Below are positions 34,814 through 44,738 of a stretch of 64,000 nucleotides of DNA, piece after piece. The stretch is from Abditibacteriaceae bacterium (lineage in GTDB: Bacteria > Armatimonadota > Abditibacteriia > Abditibacteriales > Abditibacteriaceae): assembly GCA_019239895.1 (NCBI GenBank), contig JAFAZH010000041.1, positions 62,001 to 126,000 on the forward strand, given 5' to 3'. Position 1 is the stretch's first letter, and the number at the start of each line of letters is the position of its first letter. The notes below the pieces were generated by a model that was not told the origin of the DNA, did no database searches, and was given only the letters and a program-made list of their open reading frames with translations. Both the position numbers and the translations under genes were made by a program.

Positions 34814-36274
34814 CTACTTCAAAACCATACCCTTGGGAATAACCACAACGCCTTCGGGCGTAACGGTGAAGCGTTGGCGGTCGGCTTCTAAGTCATGACC
34901 GATGACGGTGCCTGCGGGAATCTTGACGTGTTTATCAATGATGGCACGGCGGATGCGGCAGTGGCGACCCACTTCGACATCATCGAAGAGGATGCTGTCT
35001 TCCACATCAGCCCAGGAGTGAATAAAGCAGCGTGGGCCGAGAATGCTGCGCACTACGGAAGAACCGCTGACAATTGCGCCCGTGGCCAATAACGAATCAT
35101 GGACTATGGCTAAGCGGTCTGTGCCGTGGCAGAGGGTTTTGGCAGGTGGGCCAGGTTGGGAGCGACGATGAATAGGCCACTCATCGTCGTAGAGATTGAA
35201 AGCGGGGGAGCCACTGACTAAATCCATATTCACATCATAATAAGAAGCCATTGTTCCAATATCGCGCCAGTAGACTTCGCCATTGTGGTGGTTATCGGTT
35301 TTGTTTTCATCCACGAAAGGATAGGCAAAGACGCGATCTTTATCGCGCACCATGCGCGGTATGATGTTCTTGCCGAAGTCGTGCTCAGTATCTTGCTTAA
35401 CATCCTCAATGACACGGCGCACTAAGATGTCGGTGGAGAAGATATAAACGCCCATCGAAGCATAGCTTTCATTGGGTGAGCCGGGGATAGTGGGTGGGTC
35501 TTTGGGCTTTTCAACGAAGCGCGTGATGCGTCCGGTTTCATCGGTGCCCGCGACGCCCAGACGTTTAGCTTCTTCCCGCGAGACTGTGGTGCAGCTAATT
35601 GTCAGATCAGCATCATGGCGCAGATGGAAGTCCAACATCTTGGCGTAATCCATCTTATAAATATGGTCGCCGCCCAGAATCACCACGAAGCGCGGGCGTT
35701 CTTGTTCCAGCATATAGATATTCTGGAAAATGGCGTCGGCTGTGCCCTGATACCAACGTTTCACATTGCGTTGTTGAGGCGGAATCACATCAATATATTC
35801 GCCCAAGACAGCATTAAAAAGACTCCAGGTAGCTTGGATATGGCGTTGTAGCGAGAAGGATTTGTATTGCGTGAGGACTAAGATGCGCCGCATTCCGCTA
35901 TTGATGCAATTGGAAAGCGCGAAATCAATAATACGATAATGCGCTCCAAATGGGACAGCAGGCTTGGCGCGGTCTTTCGTGAGCGGATAAAGACGTTCGC
36001 CCTGTCCACCGGCCAGCACCATCACCATTGTCTGTTGCAGTTCGGATTCTTGTCCGCGTGCGAAGACACCACGACTGATGGTGGGCGCGTAATGCACTGC
36101 ATTGGGACGCGCATAACGGTCTACGGGCGAAGCGGGTGGCTCGGTGCCATTGCTTAGGGTGGAACTGGCGTTCTTAACGGCTGCTTCGGTTGGCGTTGTC
36201 TCCGATGCAGTTTGTCCGTTGGTGGAACGTTTAGTAGAACGGCGGGACGAGGCAACTTTGGTTGCTTTTCTCAT
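34814..36274 (-). CDS. glgC: Glucose-1-phosphate adenylyltransferase
   Basis: A 486-residue ADP-glucose pyrophosphorylase. The nucleotide-binding signature GGQGERLYPLTKDRAKPAVP begins near residue 89. YQGTADAIFQN and GGDHIYKMDY follow, and FVEKP (sugar-phosphate site) is present. A left-handed beta-helix closes the C-terminus. It makes ADP-glucose from glucose-1-phosphate and ATP for glycogen synthesis. The first 85 or so residues are an extra Ser/Thr/Lys-rich, probably disordered extension. A TTG 15 bases upstream is also in frame; GTGAGG favours this ATG. Confidence 0.92.
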   Translation of the reverse strand: MRKATKVASSRRSTKRSTNGQTASETTPTEAAVKNASSTLSNGTEPPASPVDRYARPNAVHYAPTISRGVFARGQESELQQTMVMVLAGGQGERLYPLTKDRAKPAVPFGAHYRIIDFALSNCINSGMRRILVLTQYKSFSLQRHIQATWSLFNAVLGEYIDVIPPQQRNVKRWYQGTADAIFQNIYMLEQERPRFVVILGGDHIYKMDYAKMLDFHLRHDADLTISCTTVSREEAKRLGVAGTDETGRITRFVEKPKDPPTIPGSPNESYASMGVYIFSTDILVRRVIEDVKQDTEHDFGKNIIPRMVRDKDRVFAYPFVDENKTDNHHNGEVYWRDIGTMASYYDVNMDLVSGSPAFNLYDDEWPIHRRSQPGPPAKTLCHGTDRLAIVHDSLLATGAIVSGSSVVRSILGPRCFIHSWADVEDSILFDDVEVGRHCRIRRAIIDKHVKIPAGTVIGHDLEADRQRFTVTPEGVVVIPKGMVLK

Positions 36275-36369
36275 GGAAGCCTCACGCAAGGGGATAAATG
36301 AATTGACAACTTTGGGTTGTCGTCATTGGTTTTACCCGTTCTCTCCCTTGTTGTAAAGGGGGTGAGGCT

Positions 36370-36738
36370 TTAACTGGCACTGTCGTTCAATAAATTTTGG
36401 ACGGTAGACTTCAAAGTGGATAGGTCGGAGCTTTTAACCACGTAAGCATCGGCTGACCAGGAAGTAAATGAATCCTGATAGCTGGCATAGGCTGTATTGA
36501 TGATGACTTTAATTTGCTTGTCATATTCCAGGAGTTGGCTCAGTGTATCCAGTCCATCCATGACAGGCATGTTAATATCGAGGATCACGAGGTCGGGGCG
36601 ATTGTCTTTGACTGTAGCGAGTGCCTCACGCCCATCTGCGGCGGTTAACACGTTGTAGCCTTCATCACTTAGCTCTTCGGCATAGAGAGCGCGTTGATTC
36701 TGGTTGTCCTCTACGATTAAAATGGTTTTTTGTGCCAT
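36370..36738 (-). CDS. Single-domain response regulator
   Basis: A 122-residue stand-alone receiver domain: ILIVEDNQNQ with the acidic pair, the phosphoacceptor Asp in LVILDINMPVMDG, INTAY replacing the usual Thr/Ser-Ala, and VVKSSDL with the conserved Lys. No output domain. It follows the large sensor kinase by 146 bp on the same strand and is its likely partner, perhaps as a phosphate relay or diffusible protein. An in-frame GTG at 36747 is an alternative start. Confidence 0.85.
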   Translation of the reverse strand: MAQKTILIVEDNQNQRALYAEELSDEGYNVLTAADGREALATVKDNRPDLVILDINMPVMDGLDTLSQLLEYDKQIKVIINTAYASYQDSFTSWSADAYVVKSSDLSTLKSTVQNLLNDSAS

Positions 36739-36884
36739 AGCGCCCACCTTTCTTCCTCAAATTGTTATTGTACTGTTTCCATAGTCTGGTGCCTATAATG
36801 ATTAGGTTATAGGGCTATTAAGAATTTATGCGACTTATATTAGCGCCAGGCATAGTGCCAGGGCCGTGCGGCCAAGAGCCAAGA

Positions 36885-39800
36885 TTACGGGCTGGAGGAT
36901 AAAGATCGCGGTACAATGCGCAACGGCAAGGCGAGAATAAAAGTTGTGCCTTGCCCCTGATTCGAGTAAGCTGCGATTTCGCCGCCGTGATCCTGAATAA
37001 TTCGTCTGGTGATTGCAAGACCCAGGCCAGAACCTTGAATTTTGGTCGAAAAGAATGGGTCGAATATCTGCTTGATGGCGTGCTCTGAAATGCCCACGCC
37101 GCTGTCCTTCACTTCAATTTCCACAAAGCGTTCCGCGTTATCGCCACGCGTGGCGAGGCGCGTGCTAACGATGAGAGTCCCCCCTTCCGGCATAGATTGC
37201 GCGCCATTGCGAATGGTGTTGAGCAAAGCTTGCAGGAGCCGACTGCGGTCTACCATCATCGGCAGCAAGTTGGGGTCTAAGTGCTTCTCGACAGTTACCC
37301 CGGCGGCTTTGAAATCGGCTTCGGCCAGGAGTAGCGCGTGCTCCACAATCTCATTAATGGAGTGCGGGTGCAGGTCTAAGCCACGGGGTCGTGTCATATC
37401 CAGCAAATCAGTTAGCAACTCTTCCAGGCGGGTGACTTCGCCCACTATGACTTCGGTTTTGCGCTGCACCCGTTCGATATCGTCCGGGCGTTTCAACACG
37501 CTCCGCGCAAAACCACCAATGGTAGCTAGGGGATTCCTGATTTCATGGGAAACCCGCGCCGCCATTTCACCGACCACGGCCAATCGCTCCGCAGAGACCA
37601 ACTCTTTCTGCGCCTTCTGAAGTGCCTGGTACGTGAGCGCGTTGTCAACCGTCAAGCTTGCCTGTTGCGCGAGGGTGTCGAGGAGTTGAATATCATCCGG
37701 CTCAATAGGATGACCGGAATAGAGGTTGTCCGCCAGTACCAGTCCCACAATACGATCTTTGGCAACTAAGGGCGCAATAGCGATTTCTGAAGCGGTAAAT
37801 AAATCCAGTACTGCCTGGCGTTGTTCCTGCTGCTGCACTTGAACCAGGCCCGGTTGGGGGGCGACTATCTCATCCCGGCGCACCAGAACGGCGCGACGTG
37901 CGCGCACGGCATCCGCGAGGATTGAAAAATAAGGGTTATTCAGGTCGAGGGTCAGCCCCAGCGTCCTTTCCTGGAGCGGGGTTAAATGCGTCAGGTCGAG
38001 AGTGTTCTCTTGTGCCAGAATCTCTTGCAGGCTAAGTTCGCGCACGCTGATCTCATGCCAGATTTTGCCCGCTTCCTCTGCCGAAGATGGCCCCAAAGCC
38101 AAAGCCCCTTTGAGCACATCATTGCCCTCTTCGCGCAACAGCAAAAAAGCGCGGTTAAAGCCTAAGGCGGCTCCGGCGGTGATGCAAGTTAGCACTGTAT
38201 GCAAGACGCGGTTGATGTCGAGCGAAGCCTGGAACATGCGCCCCATCTCGTTCATCATCTGTAACTGATAGGCTTTGCGGAAGCGGAGCGTCAGGTTGAT
38301 GAGCAATACCACCACCTGCGCCTCGCCTCGAAAATAAACGCGGGAGAGGCGGATGTCGAAAATCAGCGTAGATTCTGGTGTCCAGACATGGATTTCTTGT
38401 AGCTCATGCGGGGTACCGTTGGCGGTGACATCGCAAATCACATCAGCCAGGCGATATTTTTCCGTGACCGTCTTGCCTAATACCGAAGTTATAGGCTGAT
38501 TTAATAAAGCTTCGCGTGGCGTGCGTAGCGTCTGGCTCAGGCGCTCATTGACTAATTTAATATGGCCTTCACGGTCTACCACCATGAGTGAGTGGAGCAT
38601 GGAGGTAATAAGTGTCTCATTGAACTCGCTCAACTCGTGCATCTCGCGGAAAAGACGGCTCGATTGAATGTGCGCCGAGATAATGGTGGCCGCCGTTTGC
38701 AGGGCGACGGCATCGTGGGCATCGAAGACATAAGCCTCAGCACTTTGCACACTGATAGCACCGATGATCTCGCCTTCCATCACCACTGGTACACAGATTT
38801 CCGACTGGGCATCACGATACACCCCTGGCGCGCGTTGGTGATTGCCATCGCCTGCGTTTTCATGCGTGATGTAGAGAGTCTCGCCATGCTGTGCCACCTG
38901 ACCGGGTAATCCAACATCTAAGGGATGCCGCCACCCGATGGGAACCGCTAACCCATGACCTCCGGCCTGGGCCACCGCGATAAGTGCGCCACAATCACCC
39001 ACAACTTGCTGTGCGGGAGCCGCAGGCTCAATTTTATCTTCGTTTGTCGCTGAGTTGGTTGGGGCAGTAGCATCAGTTATTGTTGATGCGGAGTGGGTGC
39101 CCGCCAGCACTTCATCTCGCTTAGGCTCACATAAAAAGAAGGTGGCATCGCAATCACGGAAGTGAGTTTGGATAGCGACAGTAGCCTGATCTAAGAAGGA
39201 CTCAACATCGCGTGTGGTCAGGGCGCATTTTTGCACTTCGTTAATGAGCGAAAGATGCCGCGCCCGGCGCTGTTCCTGAAGAAAAAGGTCACGGTAACGT
39301 TCTTCACTTTGCTGTAACTCTCTGGTGCGGTCGGCAACACGTTCTTCCAACTGCTCGGCATAATTCCGCAGTTCATGCTGCATCTGGCGAAGCTGGGTCA
39401 CGTCGCGCACGATGACCTGGGCGACTGGGTTGCTATCAACATTAATCCAGTTGCACGACAGCGAGACTGGCACCGGTCCGCCATCCGGGCGTTGCATGGT
39501 CATATCTTCCAGTCGGATATTGGAAGAGCCACCAGATTGCGTGGTCAGCCACTGAACTTGTTCCTGATGCTCAGGCGGAAACAGCTCACTAAAGCTGGAA
39601 CCGAGCAGCCGCGAACGGGGCAAGCGTAACAGACGCTCGGCTTGCATGTTGACTTCAATGATGCGGCCTTCGCCAGGACGAAACGAAATAATGGCTTCGG
39701 AGGCGTTCTCAAAAAGCGAGAAGTATTTAGTTTCTGATGCCTGCCACTGTCTGTCGCGGGCACTCTGATAGGCGTCGGTGAAAGTCAGTTCGATTTCGCT

Positions 39801-40184
39801 GATTTGGTCGTCAATAATTTCGCTCATGCGCCGCACTAAGGCTGGTTCATCCCCAAATTGGCGCTGCACCATTTTGGTGAGAACCTGACGGTGCATTCCG
39901 GCTAAGCGCATCATCTGCGTGGCGGGAATATTCTGCCGAAATCGTTCATGAGCACGCTGGTGCGCGTAATGAAAACAGCGCCGATCCGTTGGATCAGAGA
40001 TATTTTGCACCAATAACTTTAAGAGCGTGCTAACCGCTTGACGATAATCGCGGGTGTTGGCCAGTTCCTGTACTTCTCGCAGGTCAGGGGCTTCCTTGAC
40101 GAGTTCTAACATGCGATCCAGAACTGTGTCTTGTCGCTTGAGGAGATAATTAGAAAGTAACTCGCGGACAGGCGGTTGCGTCAT
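36885..40184 (-). CDS. Soluble multi-domain PAS/GAF sensor histidine kinase
   Basis: A 1099-residue cytoplasmic kinase without membrane segments. About 1-140 form a helical RsbRD/globin-like N-terminal domain. A PAS domain (150-265) is followed by a coiled coil (RVADRTRELQQSEERYRDL), a GAF domain (310-500), another PAS (505-630) and a second GAF-like domain (640-860). HisKA has SHEIRNPLA with His880, and the C-terminal HATPase shows NGAQSMPEGG, DSGVGIS and SGLGLAITRR. It probably senses intracellular redox or small-molecule signals and phosphorylates the downstream receiver protein. Confidence 0.9.
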   Translation of the reverse strand: MTQPPVRELLSNYLLKRQDTVLDRMLELVKEAPDLREVQELANTRDYRQAVSTLLKLLVQNISDPTDRRCFHYAHQRAHERFRQNIPATQMMRLAGMHRQVLTKMVQRQFGDEPALVRRMSEIIDDQISEIELTFTDAYQSARDRQWQASETKYFSLFENASEAIISFRPGEGRIIEVNMQAERLLRLPRSRLLGSSFSELFPPEHQEQVQWLTTQSGGSSNIRLEDMTMQRPDGGPVPVSLSCNWINVDSNPVAQVIVRDVTQLRQMQHELRNYAEQLEERVADRTRELQQSEERYRDLFLQEQRRARHLSLINEVQKCALTTRDVESFLDQATVAIQTHFRDCDATFFLCEPKRDEVLAGTHSASTITDATAPTNSATNEDKIEPAAPAQQVVGDCGALIAVAQAGGHGLAVPIGWRHPLDVGLPGQVAQHGETLYITHENAGDGNHQRAPGVYRDAQSEICVPVVMEGEIIGAISVQSAEAYVFDAHDAVALQTAATIISAHIQSSRLFREMHELSEFNETLITSMLHSLMVVDREGHIKLVNERLSQTLRTPREALLNQPITSVLGKTVTEKYRLADVICDVTANGTPHELQEIHVWTPESTLIFDIRLSRVYFRGEAQVVVLLINLTLRFRKAYQLQMMNEMGRMFQASLDINRVLHTVLTCITAGAALGFNRAFLLLREEGNDVLKGALALGPSSAEEAGKIWHEISVRELSLQEILAQENTLDLTHLTPLQERTLGLTLDLNNPYFSILADAVRARRAVLVRRDEIVAPQPGLVQVQQQEQRQAVLDLFTASEIAIAPLVAKDRIVGLVLADNLYSGHPIEPDDIQLLDTLAQQASLTVDNALTYQALQKAQKELVSAERLAVVGEMAARVSHEIRNPLATIGGFARSVLKRPDDIERVQRKTEVIVGEVTRLEELLTDLLDMTRPRGLDLHPHSINEIVEHALLLAEADFKAAGVTVEKHLDPNLLPMMVDRSRLLQALLNTIRNGAQSMPEGGTLIVSTRLATRGDNAERFVEIEVKDSGVGISEHAIKQIFDPFFSTKIQGSGLGLAITRRIIQDHGGEIAAYSNQGQGTTFILALPLRIVPRSLSSSP

Positions 40185-40217
40185 ATTTAGTCCCGCCTCT
40201 TACTGTCACTTGGCCCT

Positions 40218-40460
40218 TCAACACAAAGTACACTAAGAGGCTATAAAGCCCACGAAGAAAGCACTCAGACCCGCCGCTAAAGCAGCGGGCTGACAAGACA
40301 AGCCCCCTAAACGGGGCTACCAGGCAAACGCAGCCCGGTTCACCAGGCTTTTGACTCTCAGCCGCTGCTTTAGCGGCGGGTTTGCGTAACTCTTGCCCTT
40401 CGCTATCAAGTTTATCCCGCTTTGTGTCTTTTGTGCTTTCTTAGTGGGCTTTGTGTTGAA
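40218..40460. repeat. ACACAAAG-type inverted repeat enclosing a REP-like element
   Basis: TTCAACACAAAG at 40218-40229 and its exact complement at 40449-40460 form the ends of a larger palindrome, with matching GAAAGCAC / GTGCTTTC farther in. The four-hairpin element at 40269-40381 lies inside, so one repeat appears to have been nested in another. It separates the sensor kinase from galT. Confidence 0.6.
40269..40381. repeat. Four-hairpin REP/BIME-like element, copy 3
   Basis: Nearly identical in plan to the copy at 6600: CCCGCCGC-TAAA-GCAGCGGG, then AAGCCCCCTAAACGGGGCTAC, then GCAGCCCGGTTCACCAGGCTT, then GCCGCTGCTTTAGCGGCGGG. One base of the tetranucleotide GTAG is changed to GCAG and one stem base in hairpin C is mismatched, so this copy is slightly decayed. 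Confidence 0.75.
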
Positions 40461-40479
40461 AATTGAATTGTAGCAATGT

Positions 40480-41511
40480 TCAAACTTCTACTTCATTGAG
40501 GAATTCTTTGACGCGCTCAGGAGCGACTGGGTTAATGTAAAAACCAGTGCCCCATTCAAAACCGGCGACATCGGTCAGGCGCGGCAGAATGTCAATACGC
40601 CAGTGATAGTCCTGGGCAATGGTGCCCCAGTAATCGGGATGTCCCGGCTTGGGGCGTTGACTGGGGGCCGTTTGGAGCATGAGGTTGTAGGCGGGATCAT
40701 TGAGGGAGAGTTTCAGGCGTCGAATGCTGCGTTTGAGCGTTTCGCCCAGGGCGTCCATTTCCACTGGTGTCATGAGGGTGAAGTCATGGCTGTGGCGGCG
40801 CGGGTAGATTTGCAATTCAAAGGGGAAGCGTGCAGCAAACGGGCTGAGCACCACAAAATGCTCATTGGCCTCCACCACGCGGTCTTTCATGGAAAGCTCC
40901 TGGCGAATCACATCACAAAATACGCAACGACTCTTGCGCGCATAATAGTCGCGGGCTGCCTCTAACTGGTCGCGCACCTGGCGCGGCGTGATGGGTAAAG
41001 CGATCACTTGCGAGTGAGGATGCGCAAGCGTTGCCCCGGCAGTTGTGCCGCTGTTGCGGAATAAAAGAATGTAGCTGAAACGGTCATCGTGGCGCAGGGC
41101 TGTCATGCGGCTAACATAGGCCGTGAAAATATCACGCATCTCCGCCTGAGTCGCATCCGACAGGTCCCAATCATGCTGCGGATTTTCGATGATAATCTCG
41201 TGCGCGCCAATGCCATTCATCATGTCGAACATCCCTAAACCCTGCGGGTCCAGATTGCCCTCACTGCTCAACGCCGGAAATTTATTGGGCACCACCCGCA
41301 CTTGCCAGCCCGTGCTATTAGCGGGGGCTGAGGCGGGGCGACCCCACTGGGCGATTTCGGGCGGGGTACGGTTTTCGTTACCGGGACAGAAGGGACAAAA
41401 CGCGCTGACGGGAGCGGTGCCAGTGACGGCAAAATCAGTGGGGCGGCGACCCCGTTCGGAGGCAATGATAACCCAGCGATCTATAATGGGGTCTTTGCGT
41501 AATTCAGGCAT
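40480..41511 (-). CDS. galT: Galactose-1-phosphate uridylyltransferase
   Basis: A 343-residue HIT-superfamily enzyme. Cys39 and Cys42 in FCPFCPGNE match the structural metal site, and HPHSQ at residues 164-168 contains the nucleophilic His that carries UMP. An additional CVFC pair lies near 197. It converts UDP-glucose and galactose-1-phosphate to glucose-1-phosphate and UDP-galactose in the Leloir pathway. galE and galK are not in the window. It lies 106 bp downstream of the PBP1A gene on the same strand. Confidence 0.93.
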   Translation of the reverse strand: MPELRKDPIIDRWVIIASERGRRPTDFAVTGTAPVSAFCPFCPGNENRTPPEIAQWGRPASAPANSTGWQVRVVPNKFPALSSEGNLDPQGLGMFDMMNGIGAHEIIIENPQHDWDLSDATQAEMRDIFTAYVSRMTALRHDDRFSYILLFRNSGTTAGATLAHPHSQVIALPITPRQVRDQLEAARDYYARKSRCVFCDVIRQELSMKDRVVEANEHFVVLSPFAARFPFELQIYPRRHSHDFTLMTPVEMDALGETLKRSIRRLKLSLNDPAYNLMLQTAPSQRPKPGHPDYWGTIAQDYHWRIDILPRLTDVAGFEWGTGFYINPVAPERVKEFLNEVEV

Positions 41512-41617
41512 CTAAGGAATCCTCGACATTCTATAAAATAAGCACGAGCGAAATCACCGCACTTCATCGCCAAAGCAATGATGCGCTTTCTGGAAGGTGC
41601 ATTAGGCTCTTATGCCA

Positions 41618-44386
41618 TTATCGGTTTTTAGTGTGGAGAGTGCAATGGCGGCGCGGGACATCGGCGACGGCGAAAAAACGCTGGACAGTGACCGGACAGT
41701 GCGAGGTCGCCAGTTCACCGGTCTCCGCGCACACCGTGGCGACTACTTCTTCATCCCCAGTCGAGGCAGTAACTTCATCCTTTGGTTTGGCCCGCGCGGT
41801 TTTCCCGAAATGATAGGCGACGTTGGTATGGCGCTCTAAGCTGCCCTGACGCTGCCCATCACTATTCTCATCCGTCGTGGGGTGGTCGTTCTGGTTGTCT
41901 GGCAAATCCAGCTTTTCGTTATTGCCGGTGCTCTGGTCATCTTGTACGGTCGGCTCTTGCCCCCGTTGCCGTGTGTCAGATGTATCTTCGGGATAAGTGT
42001 TGTCACCAGTATCATGCCGCGCCGGGTGCCTGATTCCGACGGCTTGATCGGTGGAGGAATCATAACCTAAATCGCCCGGTTGAGGACTGGAAGATGAGTC
42101 ATAGGTGTCACCCAACGAACGCGATCCATGCGCTCGTGGCACATGGATGTTGCAGTATTGGGTGGGAGCGCCGCCTGTTGCGCCGCCTGCCGAAGAGAAC
42201 TGTTCGATGCGAGTGGAGGGGCAAGCCGAAGTCGCTCGCAGCCCACTCTCATTACAGATACGCACCTGGACATATTTTTTAAATTGAGCTGCTACCATCT
42301 GCCGCATTGCTGTGGCGCGGGCATCTTCCACAACTTTCTGGATTGGATTGCGGTGGCTCCAAATATCAAGGGCGCGCACCATAAAATCACGCCAGAGGGG
42401 AGCGCACCATTTGCCACCTGCCGAGTTGCCCCCCAGATCGCGTGGTCTATCGTAGCCCATCCAGACTCCACAAACCAGGTCCTTGGTAGCACCCATAAAC
42501 CAGATGTCTTTATTGGAACTTGTCGTGCCCGTTTTACCAATCACATCAACGCCGCCGATTTGCGCGTTCTTGCCAGTGCCTTCGGTCACTACGCCGCGTA
42601 GCATGTCCCACATACCGTTGGCTGCCTCTGGACTCAAAACGCGTGCCCCGCGCACCGGATGGCTATGCTCCATGATGGTCTCACCAACCGCATTGTCCAC
42701 GCGTTCCACCGGGGTAGATTCGGCGCGCAAGCCGCGTGTGGCGAATACGCCAAATGCTGAGGTGTGTTCCACTGGGGTTAATTCGCTGGTACCCAGGGCA
42801 AGGGTGGGCACTGGCACCAGGGAAGACTGAATGCCCATCAGGTGGGCTTTTTGAATGACGTTTTGAATACCGACTTTCAACAAAACGCGCACGGCAGCTA
42901 CGTTGTTCGATTGTGCTATCGCTTGACGGAAGCTAATGTTGCCATCATGCCGGAACGTGAAGTTTTTGATTTCATGACCGCCGGACTTAACTTCGCGGTC
43001 ACCATTAACGCGCAGGGGCCGATCCACAACTCGTGAATCCGGGCTATAGCCCATTTCTAAGGCGGTGGCATAAACGTAAGGCTTAAAGCTGGAGCCGACC
43101 TGACGTCGGGCTTGGGCCGCTCGGTTGAATCTGCCATTATGCGCGTCATCATAGTAATCGCGTCCACCCACCATCGCTAAAAGATGGCCTGTATTGGGAT
43201 CAATACATACCAAAGCCCCTTGCAGATAAGCGGAGCGCTGCGAATACCACCCCACATGCTCTTTTAAGAGCATCTCCGCATTCGCCTGCATCTTGGTGTC
43301 GAGAGTGGTGTAAATCTTGAGGCCAGCGGTATTGAGATAGTCGTCCGTCCAGTCATACTGTCGCTGCAAATATTGCTTGACATAGGCTACGAAATAAGGC
43401 GCAAGCCAGTGCGGTTTTTGGCGATGCTGGTTTAGGTAGCGAACTTTAGCGCGGGCGATATCGCTTTCTACCGAAGTGTCTTTCAGTGCCTGCTGATACT
43501 GGCCCCAGTTGATCTTCTTATTCTGGAACATCTCATGAAGCACAATGGCCTGGCGCTTTTTGGCGTTGTCAAAGTGATAGAAGGGTTCCAGGCGCTTTGG
43601 CTGCTGCGGTAAGCCAGCCAGCAGTGCGGCTTGGGCTATCGAGAGGTTGCGGGCTGGCTTATTAAAGTACAAGTGAGAGGCCGCTTCGCATCCGGTGGCG
43701 TGGTTGCCATAAAAGATTTCATTGAGGTAAAGCTCCAGAATTTCGTCTTTGCTGAAACGTCGCTCCAATTGCAGGGCGAGGAGGGCCGTTTGCAGACGGC
43801 GCGAGAAGGTTTTTTTGCGTTTGAGATAGAGATTGACAGCTAACTGCTCGGTAATCGTTGAGCCGCCTTGCGAGGTGCCCCCCGAACGGTAGTTAGCCAG
43901 GGCCGCACCAACGATGCGTTTGGCATCCATGCCGGGGTGGGTGTAAAAGCGAGCATCTTCAACTGAAAGGGTCGCATCCACCAAGCGGCACGCTTCTTTG
44001 CGCACGACTGTGCCACGCTTGCGCTGCACCATAAGCTGATTAATCGAGACCCAGTCGCGCTCATCGCCTTTAAACTCCGCCAGTAAAGTGCCATCGGCTG
44101 CATACACTCGCGTCGCCTCGACTTTGTTGCGCAATGTGATGTAATGCGTATCTGGCACGATTTGTGATAGTTCATCGTAGATACCCTTGCCAATGCAAAC
44201 CGTGACGACGATCAGGCAAAAGAGTATGAGTTGGATGGTGATGAAAAACCACTTCACGTACCACCAGAAAGAATGGCGGGGGCGGGGCTGATTGATGTCC
44301 GTGCGCGCTGGCGAACGTCCGGGCGTGCCCGTGCGCGGCGCAGCGGGCGCTGAACCGGGAGTTTGGGGTGAACCGACACCTTGCAT
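41618..44386 (-). CDS. Class A penicillin-binding protein (PBP1A type)
   Basis: A 922-residue bifunctional murein synthase with a Pro/Arg-rich cytoplasmic tail and a membrane anchor around 40-65. The GT51 glycosyltransferase shows SVEDARFYTHPG and SQGGSTITEQLAVNLYL. The transpeptidase has SSFKPY (catalytic Ser in SxxK), SNN and KTGTTSSNKD. Two Cys-containing C-terminal modules (CNESGLRATSACP and CAETGELATSHCP, each ending C-x-x-H) flank a Ser/Asp/Gln-rich linker of about 110 residues. I preferred the ATG at 44386, preceded by AGGAG, over 44428. Confidence 0.92.
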   Translation of the reverse strand: MQGVGSPQTPGSAPAAPRTGTPGRSPARTDINQPRPRHSFWWYVKWFFITIQLILFCLIVVTVCIGKGIYDELSQIVPDTHYITLRNKVEATRVYAADGTLLAEFKGDERDWVSINQLMVQRKRGTVVRKEACRLVDATLSVEDARFYTHPGMDAKRIVGAALANYRSGGTSQGGSTITEQLAVNLYLKRKKTFSRRLQTALLALQLERRFSKDEILELYLNEIFYGNHATGCEAASHLYFNKPARNLSIAQAALLAGLPQQPKRLEPFYHFDNAKKRQAIVLHEMFQNKKINWGQYQQALKDTSVESDIARAKVRYLNQHRQKPHWLAPYFVAYVKQYLQRQYDWTDDYLNTAGLKIYTTLDTKMQANAEMLLKEHVGWYSQRSAYLQGALVCIDPNTGHLLAMVGGRDYYDDAHNGRFNRAAQARRQVGSSFKPYVYATALEMGYSPDSRVVDRPLRVNGDREVKSGGHEIKNFTFRHDGNISFRQAIAQSNNVAAVRVLLKVGIQNVIQKAHLMGIQSSLVPVPTLALGTSELTPVEHTSAFGVFATRGLRAESTPVERVDNAVGETIMEHSHPVRGARVLSPEAANGMWDMLRGVVTEGTGKNAQIGGVDVIGKTGTTSSNKDIWFMGATKDLVCGVWMGYDRPRDLGGNSAGGKWCAPLWRDFMVRALDIWSHRNPIQKVVEDARATAMRQMVAAQFKKYVQVRICNESGLRATSACPSTRIEQFSSAGGATGGAPTQYCNIHVPRAHGSRSLGDTYDSSSSPQPGDLGYDSSTDQAVGIRHPARHDTGDNTYPEDTSDTRQRGQEPTVQDDQSTGNNEKLDLPDNQNDHPTTDENSDGQRQGSLERHTNVAYHFGKTARAKPKDEVTASTGDEEVVATVCAETGELATSHCPVTVQRFFAVADVPRRHCTLHTKNR

Positions 44387-44618
44387 AGATAAATTCTCCT
44401 GCTCCCACGGTAGCATTGGGATGCTCATGGGCTTTAAGACGGAATATGGCGCTCAGTTAGCCGCAGGGAACAGAGAGTCGTGTTTATCTTAATCACTCTA
44501 TTCCGACTATAATTAACGGTAAAAATGCCGTGGCATTCCGTGACTTAATACTTTTTTCGGCCTTTTACGTTCCTTAAAGCGTGCCTTATCATAATAGGTC
44601 TGTGGCTCTGGGCACAGC

Positions 44619-44652
44619 ATAACACCCGCTGCATAATGTGAGCGGGTGTTAT
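44619..44652. repeat. ATAACACCCGCT hairpin
   Basis: ATAACACCCGCT at 44619-44630 pairs with AGCGGGTGTTAT at 44641-44652 around 10 bases. It could be a leader structure or a terminator remnant; no U-run follows. Confidence 0.45.
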
Positions 44653-44710
44653 CGGAGTGTACTGAAATCCATGAAAAAGGGTCAAACTGGCACTTGACAG
44701 CCAAGACATC

Positions 44711-44738
44711 GTAGAGACGCGATTAATCGCGTCTCTAC
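44711..44738. repeat. 28-bp perfect palindrome GTAGAGACGCGATT
   Basis: GTAGAGACGCGATT at 44711-44724 is followed directly by its complement. Palindromes of the form TAGAGACGCG...CGCGTCTCTA are known as dispersed intergenic repeats in cyanobacteria and other groups. It lies about 75 bp upstream of the PAP2 gene. Confidence 0.55.
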
